Translations under genes and position numbers: made by a program
Shown here: positions 28,204 through 36,428 of the stretch, piece by piece
How the letters are laid out: each line of letters begins with the position of its first letter
Position numbering within the stretch: position 1 is the first letter of the stretch
Assembly (NCBI RefSeq): GCF_042678405.1
Contig: NZ_JBHTLI010000002.1
Span: 124,001-188,000, forward strand
Reading direction: 5' to 3'
DNA: 64,000 bases
Source of the DNA: Salegentibacter_A chungangensis
GTDB taxonomy: Bacteria; Bacteroidota; Bacteroidia; Flavobacteriales; Flavobacteriaceae
Notes under the pieces: model-generated
Told to the model about the DNA's origin: nothing
The model's database searches: none
The model's input: only the letters and a program-made list of their open reading frames with translations

Positions 28204-29487
28204 TTATAATTTTTTGTCACAACGATCTCCAAGGACTCCTTTTACATCGTAAACAACAGTATTGCCATTTTTAAGAGTATCTAGATCTATTTCTAAAAAT
28301 TCCTTATGAGCTACGGCCAAAACTAACGCATCAAACTTTTCTTTAGGAAGGCTATTAACTGTTTCCAAACCATACTCATGCAAAACTTCAGAAGGCTTAG
28401 CTAGAGGGTCATAAATTGTGACATTTGTGCCATATTCCTTCAAATTCTTGATTACATCAACGACCTTAGTGTTTCTAACATCCGGACAGTTTTCCTTAAA
28501 GGTAATTCCTAAAACAAGTATGTTTGAATTCTTAACCTTCTGATCATTTTGAAGCATTAGTTTCACGACTTCCCCTGCTACATATTGCCCCATACTGTCA
28601 TTCATTCTCCTACCTGCTAGAATAATTTCCGGATGATAACCAATCTCCTGAGCCTTTTGAGCTAAATAATACGGGTCCACACCTATACAATGTCCACCTA
28701 CTAAACCGGGCTTAAATGGCAGGAAATTCCATTTGGTGCCGGCAGCCTCTAATACGGCCTGAGTATCGATCTTCATCATATTAAAGATCTTCGCCAGTTC
28801 ATTCACAAAAGCAATATTGATATCCCGCTGCGAGTTTTCTATTACCTTAGCTGCTTCGGCCACCTTTATGCTTGGTGCCAGGTGAGTTCCTGCCGTGATT
28901 ATATTAGCGTAAAGCTCATTAACTTTCCTCCCTATTTCTGGTGTGGATCCGGCTGTTACCTTTAAAATCTTATCTACCGTATGCTCCTTGTCTCCCGGGT
29001 TAATCCGTTCTGGTGAATACCCTACAAAAAAGTCTTCATTAAACTTTAATCCACTAAACTTCTCAAGAACAGGCACACATTCTTCTTCGGTAACACCAGG
29101 GTACACTGTAGATTCATAAATAACAATATCTCCTTTTTTCAGAACTTTACCGACAGTCTCACTACTCTTATATAATGGAGTGAGATCAGGACGATTATTC
29201 TTATCCACCGGAGTAGGTACGGTAATCACAAAGTGATTGCTGTCTGTAATATCTTCCAAGTCAGCAGAACAAAACAACCCGTTTTCATTGTTATTCTCCT
29301 GCTTTAATACCGATTGAAGCACATCATCCTCTACTTCCAACGTGGAATCTGTCCCACCCATCAATTCATTTACCCTGGCCTGATTGATATCAAAACCTAC
29401 TACGGCATATTTTGTCGCAAATAAACGGGCCAAAGGCAGGCCAACATATCCAAGGCCGATTACGGCTATTTTAGTATCAGTAGACAT
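28204..29487 (-). CDS. UDP-N-acetylhexosamine 6-dehydrogenase (TviB/WbpO-like)
   Basis: The 427-residue protein starts IAVIGLGYVGLPLARLFA and has VPTPVDKNNRPDL and the catalytic Cys in GLVGGHCIGVDPYYLAQ near residue 262. It also has GRRMNDSMG and the C-terminal domain GITFKENCPDVRNTKV. That set is characteristic of the TviB/WbpO group, which oxidises UDP-GlcNAc or UDP-GalNAc to the uronic acid. The neighbouring epimerase gene at 29521 (TviC/WbpP-like) supports a UDP-GalNAcA route as in Vi antigen. UDP-ManNAcA formation is less likely because no WecB-type 2-epimerase other than LegG is present. Confidence 0.88.
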   Translation of the reverse strand: MSTDTKIAVIGLGYVGLPLARLFATKYAVVGFDINQARVNELMGGTDSTLEVEDDVLQSVLKQENNNENGLFCSADLEDITDSNHFVITVPTPVDKNNRPDLTPLYKSSETVGKVLKKGDIVIYESTVYPGVTEEECVPVLEKFSGLKFNEDFFVGYSPERINPGDKEHTVDKILKVTAGSTPEIGRKVNELYANIITAGTHLAPSIKVAEAAKVIENSQRDINIAFVNELAKIFNMMKIDTQAVLEAAGTKWNFLPFKPGLVGGHCIGVDPYYLAQKAQEIGYHPEIILAGRRMNDSMGQYVAGEVVKLMLQNDQKVKNSNILVLGITFKENCPDVRNTKVVDVIKNLKEYGTNVTIYDPLAKPSEVLHEYGLETVNSLPKEKFDALVLAVAHKEFLEIDLDTLKNGNTVVYDVKGVLGDRCDKKL

Positions 29488-29520
29488 TCTAATTCCGTTG
29501 CTTATTATATGTTCTTTACT

Positions 29521-30519
29521 CTATTTTAAATTATCCCAATACCATTTAACCGCTTCTTCCAGGCCTCCGGCTATTTTATGAGTTGGTTCATAACCAAGGA
29601 GCGTTTTGGCTTTTTCAACCGAGGCCAAGGAATGCGGTATATCTCCCGGTCTATTTGGACCGTGCTTAACCTCCACTTCACCAATACTGGAATCATATTT
29701 TGATAAATATTTTTTTAGAAGCTGAGTTAACTCCACCAAATTTGTTCTGTCACCTACCGCAGTATTATAGACCTGATTTAAAGCTTTTTCATTATCAGTA
29801 GTCAAAGCCAAAATATTCATTTGAACCACATTATCTATATAAGTGAAGTCACGGGAATATGTTCCGTCTCCATTAATAACAGGGCTCTGATGCTCCATAA
29901 ACTGCATTACGAATTTTGGAATTACCGCAGCGTAGGCTCCATTGGGATCCTGTTTTCGACCAAAAACATTGAAATACCTCAACCCAATTGTGTCAAGATC
30001 ATAAGTTTTGTGGAAAATATCGGCATACAATTCATTTACATACTTTGTGATCGCATAAGGAGAAAGCGGTTTTCCAATCTCTTCCTCTACTTTTGGCAGT
30101 TTTTCAGAATCCCCATAAGTTGATGAACTTGCAGCATATACAAATCTTTTAACATCGGCATCTCTTGCGGCAACCAGCATATTCAGGAATCCAGAAATAT
30201 TCACCTCATTACTGGTTATCGGATCATTTATGGAACGTGGCACCGATCCCAAAGCTGCTTCATGCAAAATATAATCAACCCCTTTACAGGCTTCCTTACA
30301 CGTATCCAGATCACGAATGTCACCTTCGATCAACGTGAAATTCTCATTTCCCTCAAAAGCCTCCAGGTTTTTCTTTTTACCTGTAGAAAAGTTATCGAGG
30401 CATACCACCTGAGCATTCAATTCTAGCAATTTATCACACAAATTAGATCCGATAAATCCGGCTCCACCTGTTACGAGGATAGTCTTTGAAGCTAGCTTTT
30501 CTTCCTGAATATTATTCAT
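29521..30519 (-). CDS. UDP-GlcNAc/UDP-GlcNAcA C4-epimerase (WbpP/TviC-like)
   Basis: The 332-residue extended SDR has the NAD loop VTGGAGFIGSNLCDKLL near residue 15, ASSSTYGD and the catalytic pair in SPYAITKYVNELYAD (YxxxK). Residues around LHEAALGSVPRSI are diagnostic of the WbpP/TviC branch with N-acetylated substrates. It would interconvert the gluco and galacto forms of UDP-HexNAc or of its uronic acid. It precedes the TviB-like gene by 33 bases. Upstream lies the largest gap in this stretch (143 bases) with a good -7 box, so it may start a transcript. Confidence 0.87.
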   Translation of the reverse strand: MNNIQEEKLASKTILVTGGAGFIGSNLCDKLLELNAQVVCLDNFSTGKKKNLEAFEGNENFTLIEGDIRDLDTCKEACKGVDYILHEAALGSVPRSINDPITSNEVNISGFLNMLVAARDADVKRFVYAASSSTYGDSEKLPKVEEEIGKPLSPYAITKYVNELYADIFHKTYDLDTIGLRYFNVFGRKQDPNGAYAAVIPKFVMQFMEHQSPVINGDGTYSRDFTYIDNVVQMNILALTTDNEKALNQVYNTAVGDRTNLVELTQLLKKYLSKYDSSIGEVEVKHGPNRPGDIPHSLASVEKAKTLLGYEPTHKIAGGLEEAVKWYWDNLK

Positions 30520-30557
30520 TTACAGTGAAATGTTTTTATTTTCAAAATAATTCGCGT

Positions 30558-30565
30558 CAAAGATA
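30558..30565 (-). promoter_or_regulatory. -7 box candidate ahead of the epimerase gene
   Basis: On the minus strand this reads TATCTTTG, a full match to TAnnTTTG, 38 bases upstream of the epimerase ATG. No TTG -33 element is seen at normal spacing. It sits in a 143-base gap inside an otherwise tight gene run, so an internal promoter here is plausible. Confidence 0.4.
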
Positions 30566-30662
30566 GAATTTCTCAACTAAGAAGAATCAGGCATAATCTT
30601 AAAGAAATACTAAAACGTTAAGATCTATGTCTAATTGAACAAAATCATCCTTCAGTTATTAC

Positions 30663-31532
30663 CTAAAGCAAATTTTGAATATAAACCCCATAATCACTCT
30701 TCAGTAAATGATTAGCTAAAGCCTTTAACTTATCTTTATCTATATACCCCATCCTATAGGCTATTTCTTCTATGCAGGCGATTTTTAATCCTTGTCGTTT
30801 CTCTATTGTTTGGATAAAATTTGAAGCTTCTAGTAATGAATCGTGTGTACCGGTATCTAACCACGCATACCCCCTCCCCATTAACTCAACATTTAAAAGG
30901 CCTTGTTTCAAATAGCTTTGATTGATTTCGGAAATTTCCAGCTCCCCCCTTTTACTTGGTGTAGATCTCTTAGCAGTTTCAATTACTGAATTAGGGTAAA
31001 AGTATAGTCCCGTAACTGCAAAATGACTCTTTGGATTTTTTGGCTTTTCTTCAATACTTTTAGCTTTTCCATCTTCATCGAAGTCTACAACACCATATCT
31101 CTCCGGATCATTTACATAATATCCGAATACCGTAGCTTTCCTATCAATCTCACAGTTTTTAACAGCCTTGTTTAACAATTCGCTAAATCCCTGACCGTAA
31201 AAAATATTATCTCCCAATACAAGACAAACATCATCACTTCCAATAAATTCCTCTCCAATTATAAAGGCTTCCGCAAGACCGTTTGGCTCAGCCTGCTCCT
31301 TATAACGAAAACTTATTCCGAGGTCACTTCCATCTCCTAATAACTTTTCAAAATTAGGAAGGTCCTCTGGTGTTGAAATAATTAAAATCTCCTTTATCCC
31401 TGCCAACATTAATACTGAAAGAGGATAGTAGATCATAGGTTTATCATAAACCGATAAGAGTTGCTTTGAAACTCCCTTTGTAATCGGGTATAAACGAGAG
31501 CCGGTTCCCCCGGCAAGAATAATTCCTTTCAT
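30663..31532 (-). CDS. rfbA: Glucose-1-phosphate thymidylyltransferase
   Basis: The 289-residue protein begins GIILAGGTGSRLYPITKGVSKQ and continues YDKPMIYYPLSVLMLAGI, diagnostic of RfbA/RmlA. VLGDNIFYGQ holds the metal-binding Asp, and EEKPKNPKS and the GYAWLDTGTHDSL segment complete the site. It makes dTDP-glucose from dTTP and glucose-1-phosphate. The partner dehydratase rfbB lies at 35344-36402, separated by three genes, and rfbC and rfbD are absent from the window. The dTDP sugar is therefore unlikely to be rhamnose unless those genes lie elsewhere. Confidence 0.95.
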   Translation of the reverse strand: MKGIILAGGTGSRLYPITKGVSKQLLSVYDKPMIYYPLSVLMLAGIKEILIISTPEDLPNFEKLLGDGSDLGISFRYKEQAEPNGLAEAFIIGEEFIGSDDVCLVLGDNIFYGQGFSELLNKAVKNCEIDRKATVFGYYVNDPERYGVVDFDEDGKAKSIEEKPKNPKSHFAVTGLYFYPNSVIETAKRSTPSKRGELEISEINQSYLKQGLLNVELMGRGYAWLDTGTHDSLLEASNFIQTIEKRQGLKIACIEEIAYRMGYIDKDKLKALANHLLKSDYGVYIQNLL

Positions 31533-31572
31533 TTAAAAATAAGTTTAAACTAATAAAGCTGGTTAAAGCCCT

Positions 31573-32652
31573 TTATTTATCTATAATATCATTAATGATT
31601 CCTGAAATCATTGCTACTTCCTTCATTTTAAGCCCAGAATACAAGGGCAGGCACATAATTCTATTAGAAATATCCTGAGAAATTTTCATTGCAGAATATT
31701 CAACATAATTAAGGGTGTTCAGGGAAGGGTAGAAATATCTCCTTGGAAAAACATTTTCCTTATTTAAAGCTGACTTAACCTCTAGCAAAGTTTTTTCATC
31801 TTTAAAAATAACAGGATAGTAACTATAGTTCCATTCTGTACCTTCCCGAATGATCAATTTGTTCAATTTTTCAAAATCTAAACTTTTATCATATGTATTT
31901 ACTACCTGCTTTCTTGCTTCCATAATCCGACTCACATAAGGCAATACTGCCAACCCCATACCTGCCTGCAACTCATTCATTTTCGCATTAATTCCAAGCC
32001 CCTGAAAATCAACTGCAGTCCGGTGCCCAAAATTATGTGAATAAAACAATTCATTATTTAAGATTTCATCCTTACAGAACATAGCTCCTCCTTCACCAGT
32101 GTGAAATAATTTAGTAGCATGAAAACTACACGTACTAACATCTCCATAATTAAATATTGACTCCCCCTTATAATTCACCCCAAAAGCATGTGCTGCATCA
32201 TAAATAACTTTCAAATTATGTTTCTCGGCAATTTTTGCGATCGCTTCTACATTACAAGGATTCCCAAAAACATGAGTAACAAGAATAGCAGTTGTATTCC
32301 GGGTTATAACAGCCTCAATTTTCTCTTCATTAATGGTCAAATATTCTGGATGAATATCTACAAAAACCGGCGTGCAGTTTTCCCAGACTATAGATGAAGT
32401 AGTAGCCACATAGCTAAAAGGAGTTGTAATCACTTTTCCTCCCTTTGCAAGAGATTTAAGTGAAATTTGTAAAGGTAAGGTTCCGTTTGCTGTAAGAATT
32501 ATATTAGGAATATTCAGTAACTTTTTTAGCTCTTGTTGAAGTCTTGAATGAAGAAGTCCTCCATTGGCAATCTGGTTACTTTCCCATATTTCCTGGATTA
32601 TCCTATGATATTCCTCCTTGGGAGGCAAAAAAGTCTTAGTAACCTGAATCAT
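31573..32652 (-). CDS. DegT/DnrJ/EryC1 sugar aminotransferase, probably for a dTDP-4-amino sugar
   Basis: The 359-residue PLP enzyme has the acid site VIYDAAHAFG near 158-167 and the cofactor Lys in CSFHATKLFHTGEGG near 186. ANGTLPLQ and NFGHR complete the active site. Relatives such as VioA and FdtB aminate dTDP-4-keto or 3-keto-6-deoxyhexoses. Since rfbA and rfbB are nearby without rfbC or rfbD, the product of RfbB may go straight to this enzyme, giving a viosamine- or Fuc4N-like sugar. The regiochemistry cannot be read. It overlaps the start-proximal end of the flippase unit by 17 bases. Confidence 0.8.
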   Translation of the reverse strand: MIQVTKTFLPPKEEYHRIIQEIWESNQIANGGLLHSRLQQELKKLLNIPNIILTANGTLPLQISLKSLAKGGKVITTPFSYVATTSSIVWENCTPVFVDIHPEYLTINEEKIEAVITRNTTAILVTHVFGNPCNVEAIAKIAEKHNLKVIYDAAHAFGVNYKGESIFNYGDVSTCSFHATKLFHTGEGGAMFCKDEILNNELFYSHNFGHRTAVDFQGLGINAKMNELQAGMGLAVLPYVSRIMEARKQVVNTYDKSLDFEKLNKLIIREGTEWNYSYYPVIFKDEKTLLEVKSALNKENVFPRRYFYPSLNTLNYVEYSAMKISQDISNRIMCLPLYSGLKMKEVAMISGIINDIIDK

Positions 32653-34084
32653 TTTTTCTTAGTAATTGAGATAGTTCTAAAAAGCTATTAAATTTTAAGA
32701 CGTAAGCCATCAAGATGTAAAATAACAACCCAGACAAACCACTTATTATTATCCTTAATATATCGGCTTGCTCCATTAATCCAAATGAATCTACTGAATA
32801 AACAATGCTACCCGCAACAAGAGCAAGTAAGATACTTGGCAAAACATCAACTAACTGTTGTAAGGCTGTATACTTAATATATCTCCCAGTATAATGCGCG
32901 TTTATAAAAAAAGCTATGACCGAGATAGCAACCTGACCATATAATAAAGCAATAATACCAAAAGGTATAGTTATGACAAGTGTTATAAGAATTACCACCT
33001 TTTTAACTACTTCCAGTTTCAAAAACAGGTCACTTCTTCCCTTCACATTCAATACATCTAAGTTATATGAATGAAGTGGATATAGTATTCCGGTTACACA
33101 AAGAATTTGGAAGTAAGGTACAGCAGGCAACCATTTTTCAGTAAAAAGAAACCTAAATACAGGTTCTGCCAATATCGCTAAAAAAACAAGAATGGGTGTC
33201 ACCAGAAAAACTACCATCTGCATTATTTTCTTATAAACCCGTTTAAGCCTCTCATCATCATTTTGAATAGAAACGAACAATGGAAAAGTAACCTTATCTA
33301 ATGCCCTGGATATATTTTTCACAGGAAGCTGATTCATTGTTTCGGCTCTGGTATATAACCCTACCTGAGTGGCCGAAAAATATTTTCCGATTGCTATAAG
33401 AAAGATATTTTTAAAAACCCGATCAAGCAATTCAGATAAGGTTAATTTATACCCGTAATTGAAGTGTGTCCTAAATTTTTTCCTGTCAAAACAGAAAGCG
33501 GGGTACCAACTTGAATATATCCAAAGCTGAATACTACTGGCAGCAGCTGTAACCAAACTACTCCAAACCAAACTCCATACTCCAAATCCGTATATCGCCA
33601 AAACAACCCCCACAATTCCGCCAATAATTGCTGCAGGAATAGCTATTATGGTTTGGGTTTTAAAGTCCATTTTTTTAGTTAGCCTAGCCAATTGAACGGC
33701 GGATAAACCTGAAATAATGAAGGTCAAACAGTAAACCCGAACTATTTCTGTTAACACCGAATGGCCATAAAAATCAGCGATGAAAGGAGCTAGAAAATAT
33801 ATAAAAGTATAAACCAGAATACTTGCCAATAGATTAAAATAAAAGACCGTTGAATAATCTCTATTATCCAAATTCTCCCCGCGAATAAGAGATTTAGTAA
33901 GCCCGCCATGTAATAATGCATTGCCTACAGCAACGAACACCGCAATCATTCCAATTAAACCAAATTCCTTTGGCATTAGAATTCTTGCCAAAACAACTGA
34001 AATGATAAATCCAATCAATTGGTTCCCAAATTGCTGAGCAAAAGTCCATACCAAACCGATTGCAGCCTGTTTCTTTAAAGACAT
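32636..34084 (-). CDS. wzx: Wzx-type flippase (MOP superfamily, WzxC-like)
   Basis: The 482-residue protein has about 12 to 14 hydrophobic segments. Its opening, LKKQAAIGLVWTFAQQFGNQ followed by ARILMPKEFGLIGM, is typical of the WzxC/TuaB group of polysaccharide flippases. Such proteins move undecaprenyl-linked repeat units to the periplasmic face for Wzy polymerisation. It is the first gene of the continuous minus-strand run, with a 261-base gap before the divergently oriented GT10 gene, so the main promoter of the locus may lie there. The 3' end overlaps the aminotransferase gene by 17 bases. Confidence 0.88.
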   Translation of the reverse strand: MSLKKQAAIGLVWTFAQQFGNQLIGFIISVVLARILMPKEFGLIGMIAVFVAVGNALLHGGLTKSLIRGENLDNRDYSTVFYFNLLASILVYTFIYFLAPFIADFYGHSVLTEIVRVYCLTFIISGLSAVQLARLTKKMDFKTQTIIAIPAAIIGGIVGVVLAIYGFGVWSLVWSSLVTAAASSIQLWIYSSWYPAFCFDRKKFRTHFNYGYKLTLSELLDRVFKNIFLIAIGKYFSATQVGLYTRAETMNQLPVKNISRALDKVTFPLFVSIQNDDERLKRVYKKIMQMVVFLVTPILVFLAILAEPVFRFLFTEKWLPAVPYFQILCVTGILYPLHSYNLDVLNVKGRSDLFLKLEVVKKVVILITLVITIPFGIIALLYGQVAISVIAFFINAHYTGRYIKYTALQQLVDVLPSILLALVAGSIVYSVDSFGLMEQADILRIIISGLSGLLFYILMAYVLKFNSFLELSQLLRKNDSGY

Positions 34085-34153
34085 TTATAGGATTGTTCCA
34101 TTAACTATAGGGCAAACTCATATTTCTATTTAATAAGAAAATAAGATTCAAAC

Positions 34154-34161
34154 CAAATTTA
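34154..34161 (-). promoter_or_regulatory. -7 box candidate ahead of wzx
   Basis: The minus strand reads TAAATTTG, matching TAnnTTTG, 69 bases upstream of the wzx ATG. No TTG -33 element is seen at 17-23 bases. The surrounding 260-base gap between wzx and the opposing GT10 gene is very A+T-rich, so the match may be fortuitous. Confidence 0.3.
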
Positions 34162-34237
34162 ACATATCCAAATATCCTAAATTAAAAACGGAGTTTAGTA
34201 AGAAAAGGATGAAAAAGCCCAAAAATTAATTATATCC

Positions 34238-34267
34238 TTGACAATTAACCCCTAAATAGTATCTTAG
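34238..34267 (+). promoter_or_regulatory. Promoter candidate for the GT10 gene
   Basis: TTG at 34238-34240 is followed after 19 bases by TATCTTAG at 34260-34267, one mismatch from TAnnTTTG. The spacing fits Bacteroidota sigma-A promoters. Transcription would start near 34274 and leave a leader of about 70 bases before the ATG at 34346. Confidence 0.5.
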
Positions 34268-34345
34268 ACATCAGTTATTGGCTTTTAAACCATAGCTCAA
34301 TTTCCATAGAAGCTTAACCAAAAAAGAACTTTCAATCTACCGAAA

Positions 34346-35335
34346 ATGCAAAAAATAAAACTCTGGTTTACTGACTTTTATGAAGGGTTTGAAATTGAGA
34401 ATAATTACTTCTTTAATCTTTTAAAAAAAACGTATAATGTAGAATTAGATCAAAGAAGCCCAGATTACTTAATTTACTCTTGCTATGGGAGTGAATTCCT
34501 AAAATATAATTGTATTAGAATTTATTACACAGGAGAAAACCTGGTACCCGATTTTAATCTATGTGACTATGCCATTGGTTTTCATTATTTAGAGTTTCAT
34601 GATCGATACTTAAGATTTCCTAATTTTGCACTATTTAAAGATCAGTTCAAAAAGCTAATCAAGCCTCTAAACTCTGTACATTCAGAAAGTATTTCTAAAG
34701 AGCATTTCTGCAATTTCATTTATGCTAATTCAGAAGCTGATCCTGCTCGTGATGATTTTTTCAATCTTCTAAACAAGTACAAGAAAGTTTCATCTCCCGG
34801 GAGGCATCTAAACAACCTTAGGATAAATGTAGGTGAGAGATTTTCAAAAGACTGGATGTATACTAAAATTCAATTTCAATCCTCTTGTAAATTTAGCATT
34901 GCATTTGAAAACAGTTCTTCTCCAGGATATACAACAGAAAAATTATTACACGCGTTCATTTCCAATACTATCCCGATTTATTGGGGTAACCCCGAAGTCA
35001 CCAAAGACTTTAACCCAAAGGCTTTTATTATTTGTCATGAATACCCCAACTTTGAAGAGGTTGTGAAGAAGATAAAGGAAATTGACAACGATGATGAATT
35101 ATTTATCTCCATTTTAAATGAACCTCCTTTTAGAAATAATTCAGTTCCGGATAATTTAAAAACAGATAATCTAAATAAATTCTTAGCAAATATTTTTGAT
35201 CAAGAATTAAGTGACGCATTCAGAAGACCTAATTATGGCACTACTCGGAAATATGAAAATAATTTAAAGGGATTAGTGAAATTAAAAAATAAAATGAAAC
35301 CGGTTATTAATCTGATATCCAAGTTGAAAAATTAG
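34346..35335 (+). CDS. GT10 alpha-1,3/1,4-fucosyltransferase-like protein
   Basis: The 329-residue protein has the GT10 donor-binding signature FAFENSSSPGYTTEKLL-type (seen as IAFENSSSPGYTTEK near residues 190-204), followed by IPIYWGNPEV. The N-terminal part (YSCYGSEFLKYNCIRIYYTGEN) also matches this family. GT10 enzymes transfer fucose from GDP-fucose to GlcNAc-type acceptors. No GDP-fucose genes (gmd, fcl) are in the window. It is the only plus-strand gene within the minus-strand polysaccharide run and has its own promoter-like site, which suggests separate acquisition or control. Confidence 0.82.
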   Translation: MQKIKLWFTDFYEGFEIENNYFFNLLKKTYNVELDQRSPDYLIYSCYGSEFLKYNCIRIYYTGENLVPDFNLCDYAIGFHYLEFHDRYLRFPNFALFKDQFKKLIKPLNSVHSESISKEHFCNFIYANSEADPARDDFFNLLNKYKKVSSPGRHLNNLRINVGERFSKDWMYTKIQFQSSCKFSIAFENSSSPGYTTEKLLHAFISNTIPIYWGNPEVTKDFNPKAFIICHEYPNFEEVVKKIKEIDNDDELFISILNEPPFRNNSVPDNLKTDNLNKFLANIFDQELSDAFRRPNYGTTRKYENNLKGLVKLKNKMKPVINLISKLKN

Positions 35336-35343
35336 AATCCAGT

Positions 35344-36402
35344 TTACCTGTAATGACTGGCATAATAATTTTTATACTCCCCCGAGGTCACATGATTTAA
35401 CCACTTCTCATTCTTAAGATACCAGTCAATTGTTTTACTTAAACCTTCTTCAAAAGTTACTGAAGGTTTCCATTTTAACTCTTTACTAAGCTTTGTTGCA
35501 TCAATTGCATAACGCTTATCGTGACCAGGACGGTCCTTAATAAAGGTGATCAATTTTTCAGAATTGCCTTTCTCCCTCCCCAATTTTTCATCCATCTGTT
35601 TACACAACAGCTTTACCAAGGAGATATTCTCCCATTCATTAAAGCCCCCAACATTATAGGTTTCTTTTTTTTCAGCATGATGAAAAATAACATCTATTGC
35701 TTTTGCGTGATCTTCAACATAAAGCCAGTCTCGGGTATATTTTCCATCGCCATAGACCGGAAGAGGCTGTCTATTAACTATATTATTAATAAACAGAGGA
35801 ATGAGCTTTTCCGGGAACTGATTTGGCCCATAATTGTTGGAACAATTTGAAATAACATATGGTAAGTCATAAGTTTCACCATAGGCTCTAACAAAATGGT
35901 CTGCTCCGGCTTTCGATGCCGAATATGGTGAGTTGGGAGCATAAGCCGTTGTTTCTGTAAAATAGCCTTCCTTCCCGAGAGTTCCATATACTTCATCTGT
36001 GCTTATATGATAGAACAACTTCCCCTGAAAATCACCCTTCCAGATATATTTTGCCGCATTAAGCAAATTTAAAGTTCCCAAAATATTTGTCTTTGCAAAA
36101 GCAAGAGGATCTTTAATGGACCTGTCCACATGAGATTCAGCGGCTAAATGAATTACCGAATCAAATTTATACTTCTCGAAAAGATTAAAAATCCCTTTTT
36201 CATCAGTTATATCTGCCTTAATAAAAGTGTAATTAGAAGCCTTCTCCGTATCCCTAAGATTTTCAAGATTTCCGGCATAAGTAAGGGAGTCCAGATTATA
36301 AACATGATAATCCGGATAATTATTTACAAAAAGTCTAACGACATGGGATCCAATAAAGCCCGCGCCTCCTGTAACCAGAACTCTTCTTCTAACCTGTTTC
36401 AT
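35344..36402 (-). CDS. rfbB: dTDP-glucose 4,6-dehydratase
   Basis: The 352-residue extended SDR has VTGGAGFIGSHVVRLFV, HISTDEVYGTLG with the catalytic Asp-Glu pair, SPYSASKAGADHFVRAY with YxxxK, and NCSNNYGPNQFPEKLIPL. All are textbook RmlB motifs. It converts dTDP-glucose to dTDP-4-keto-6-deoxyglucose, the branch point for rhamnose and amino-dideoxyhexoses. It lies 26 bases downstream of a LacI-type regulator in the same direction and is separated from the rest of the locus by the opposing GT10 gene, whose stop is 8 bases away. Confidence 0.95.
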   Translation of the reverse strand: MKQVRRRVLVTGGAGFIGSHVVRLFVNNYPDYHVYNLDSLTYAGNLENLRDTEKASNYTFIKADITDEKGIFNLFEKYKFDSVIHLAAESHVDRSIKDPLAFAKTNILGTLNLLNAAKYIWKGDFQGKLFYHISTDEVYGTLGKEGYFTETTAYAPNSPYSASKAGADHFVRAYGETYDLPYVISNCSNNYGPNQFPEKLIPLFINNIVNRQPLPVYGDGKYTRDWLYVEDHAKAIDVIFHHAEKKETYNVGGFNEWENISLVKLLCKQMDEKLGREKGNSEKLITFIKDRPGHDKRYAIDATKLSKELKWKPSVTFEEGLSKTIDWYLKNEKWLNHVTSGEYKNYYASHYR

Positions 36403-36428
36403 TAATTTTAAATTTAAGAGGTATCTTC

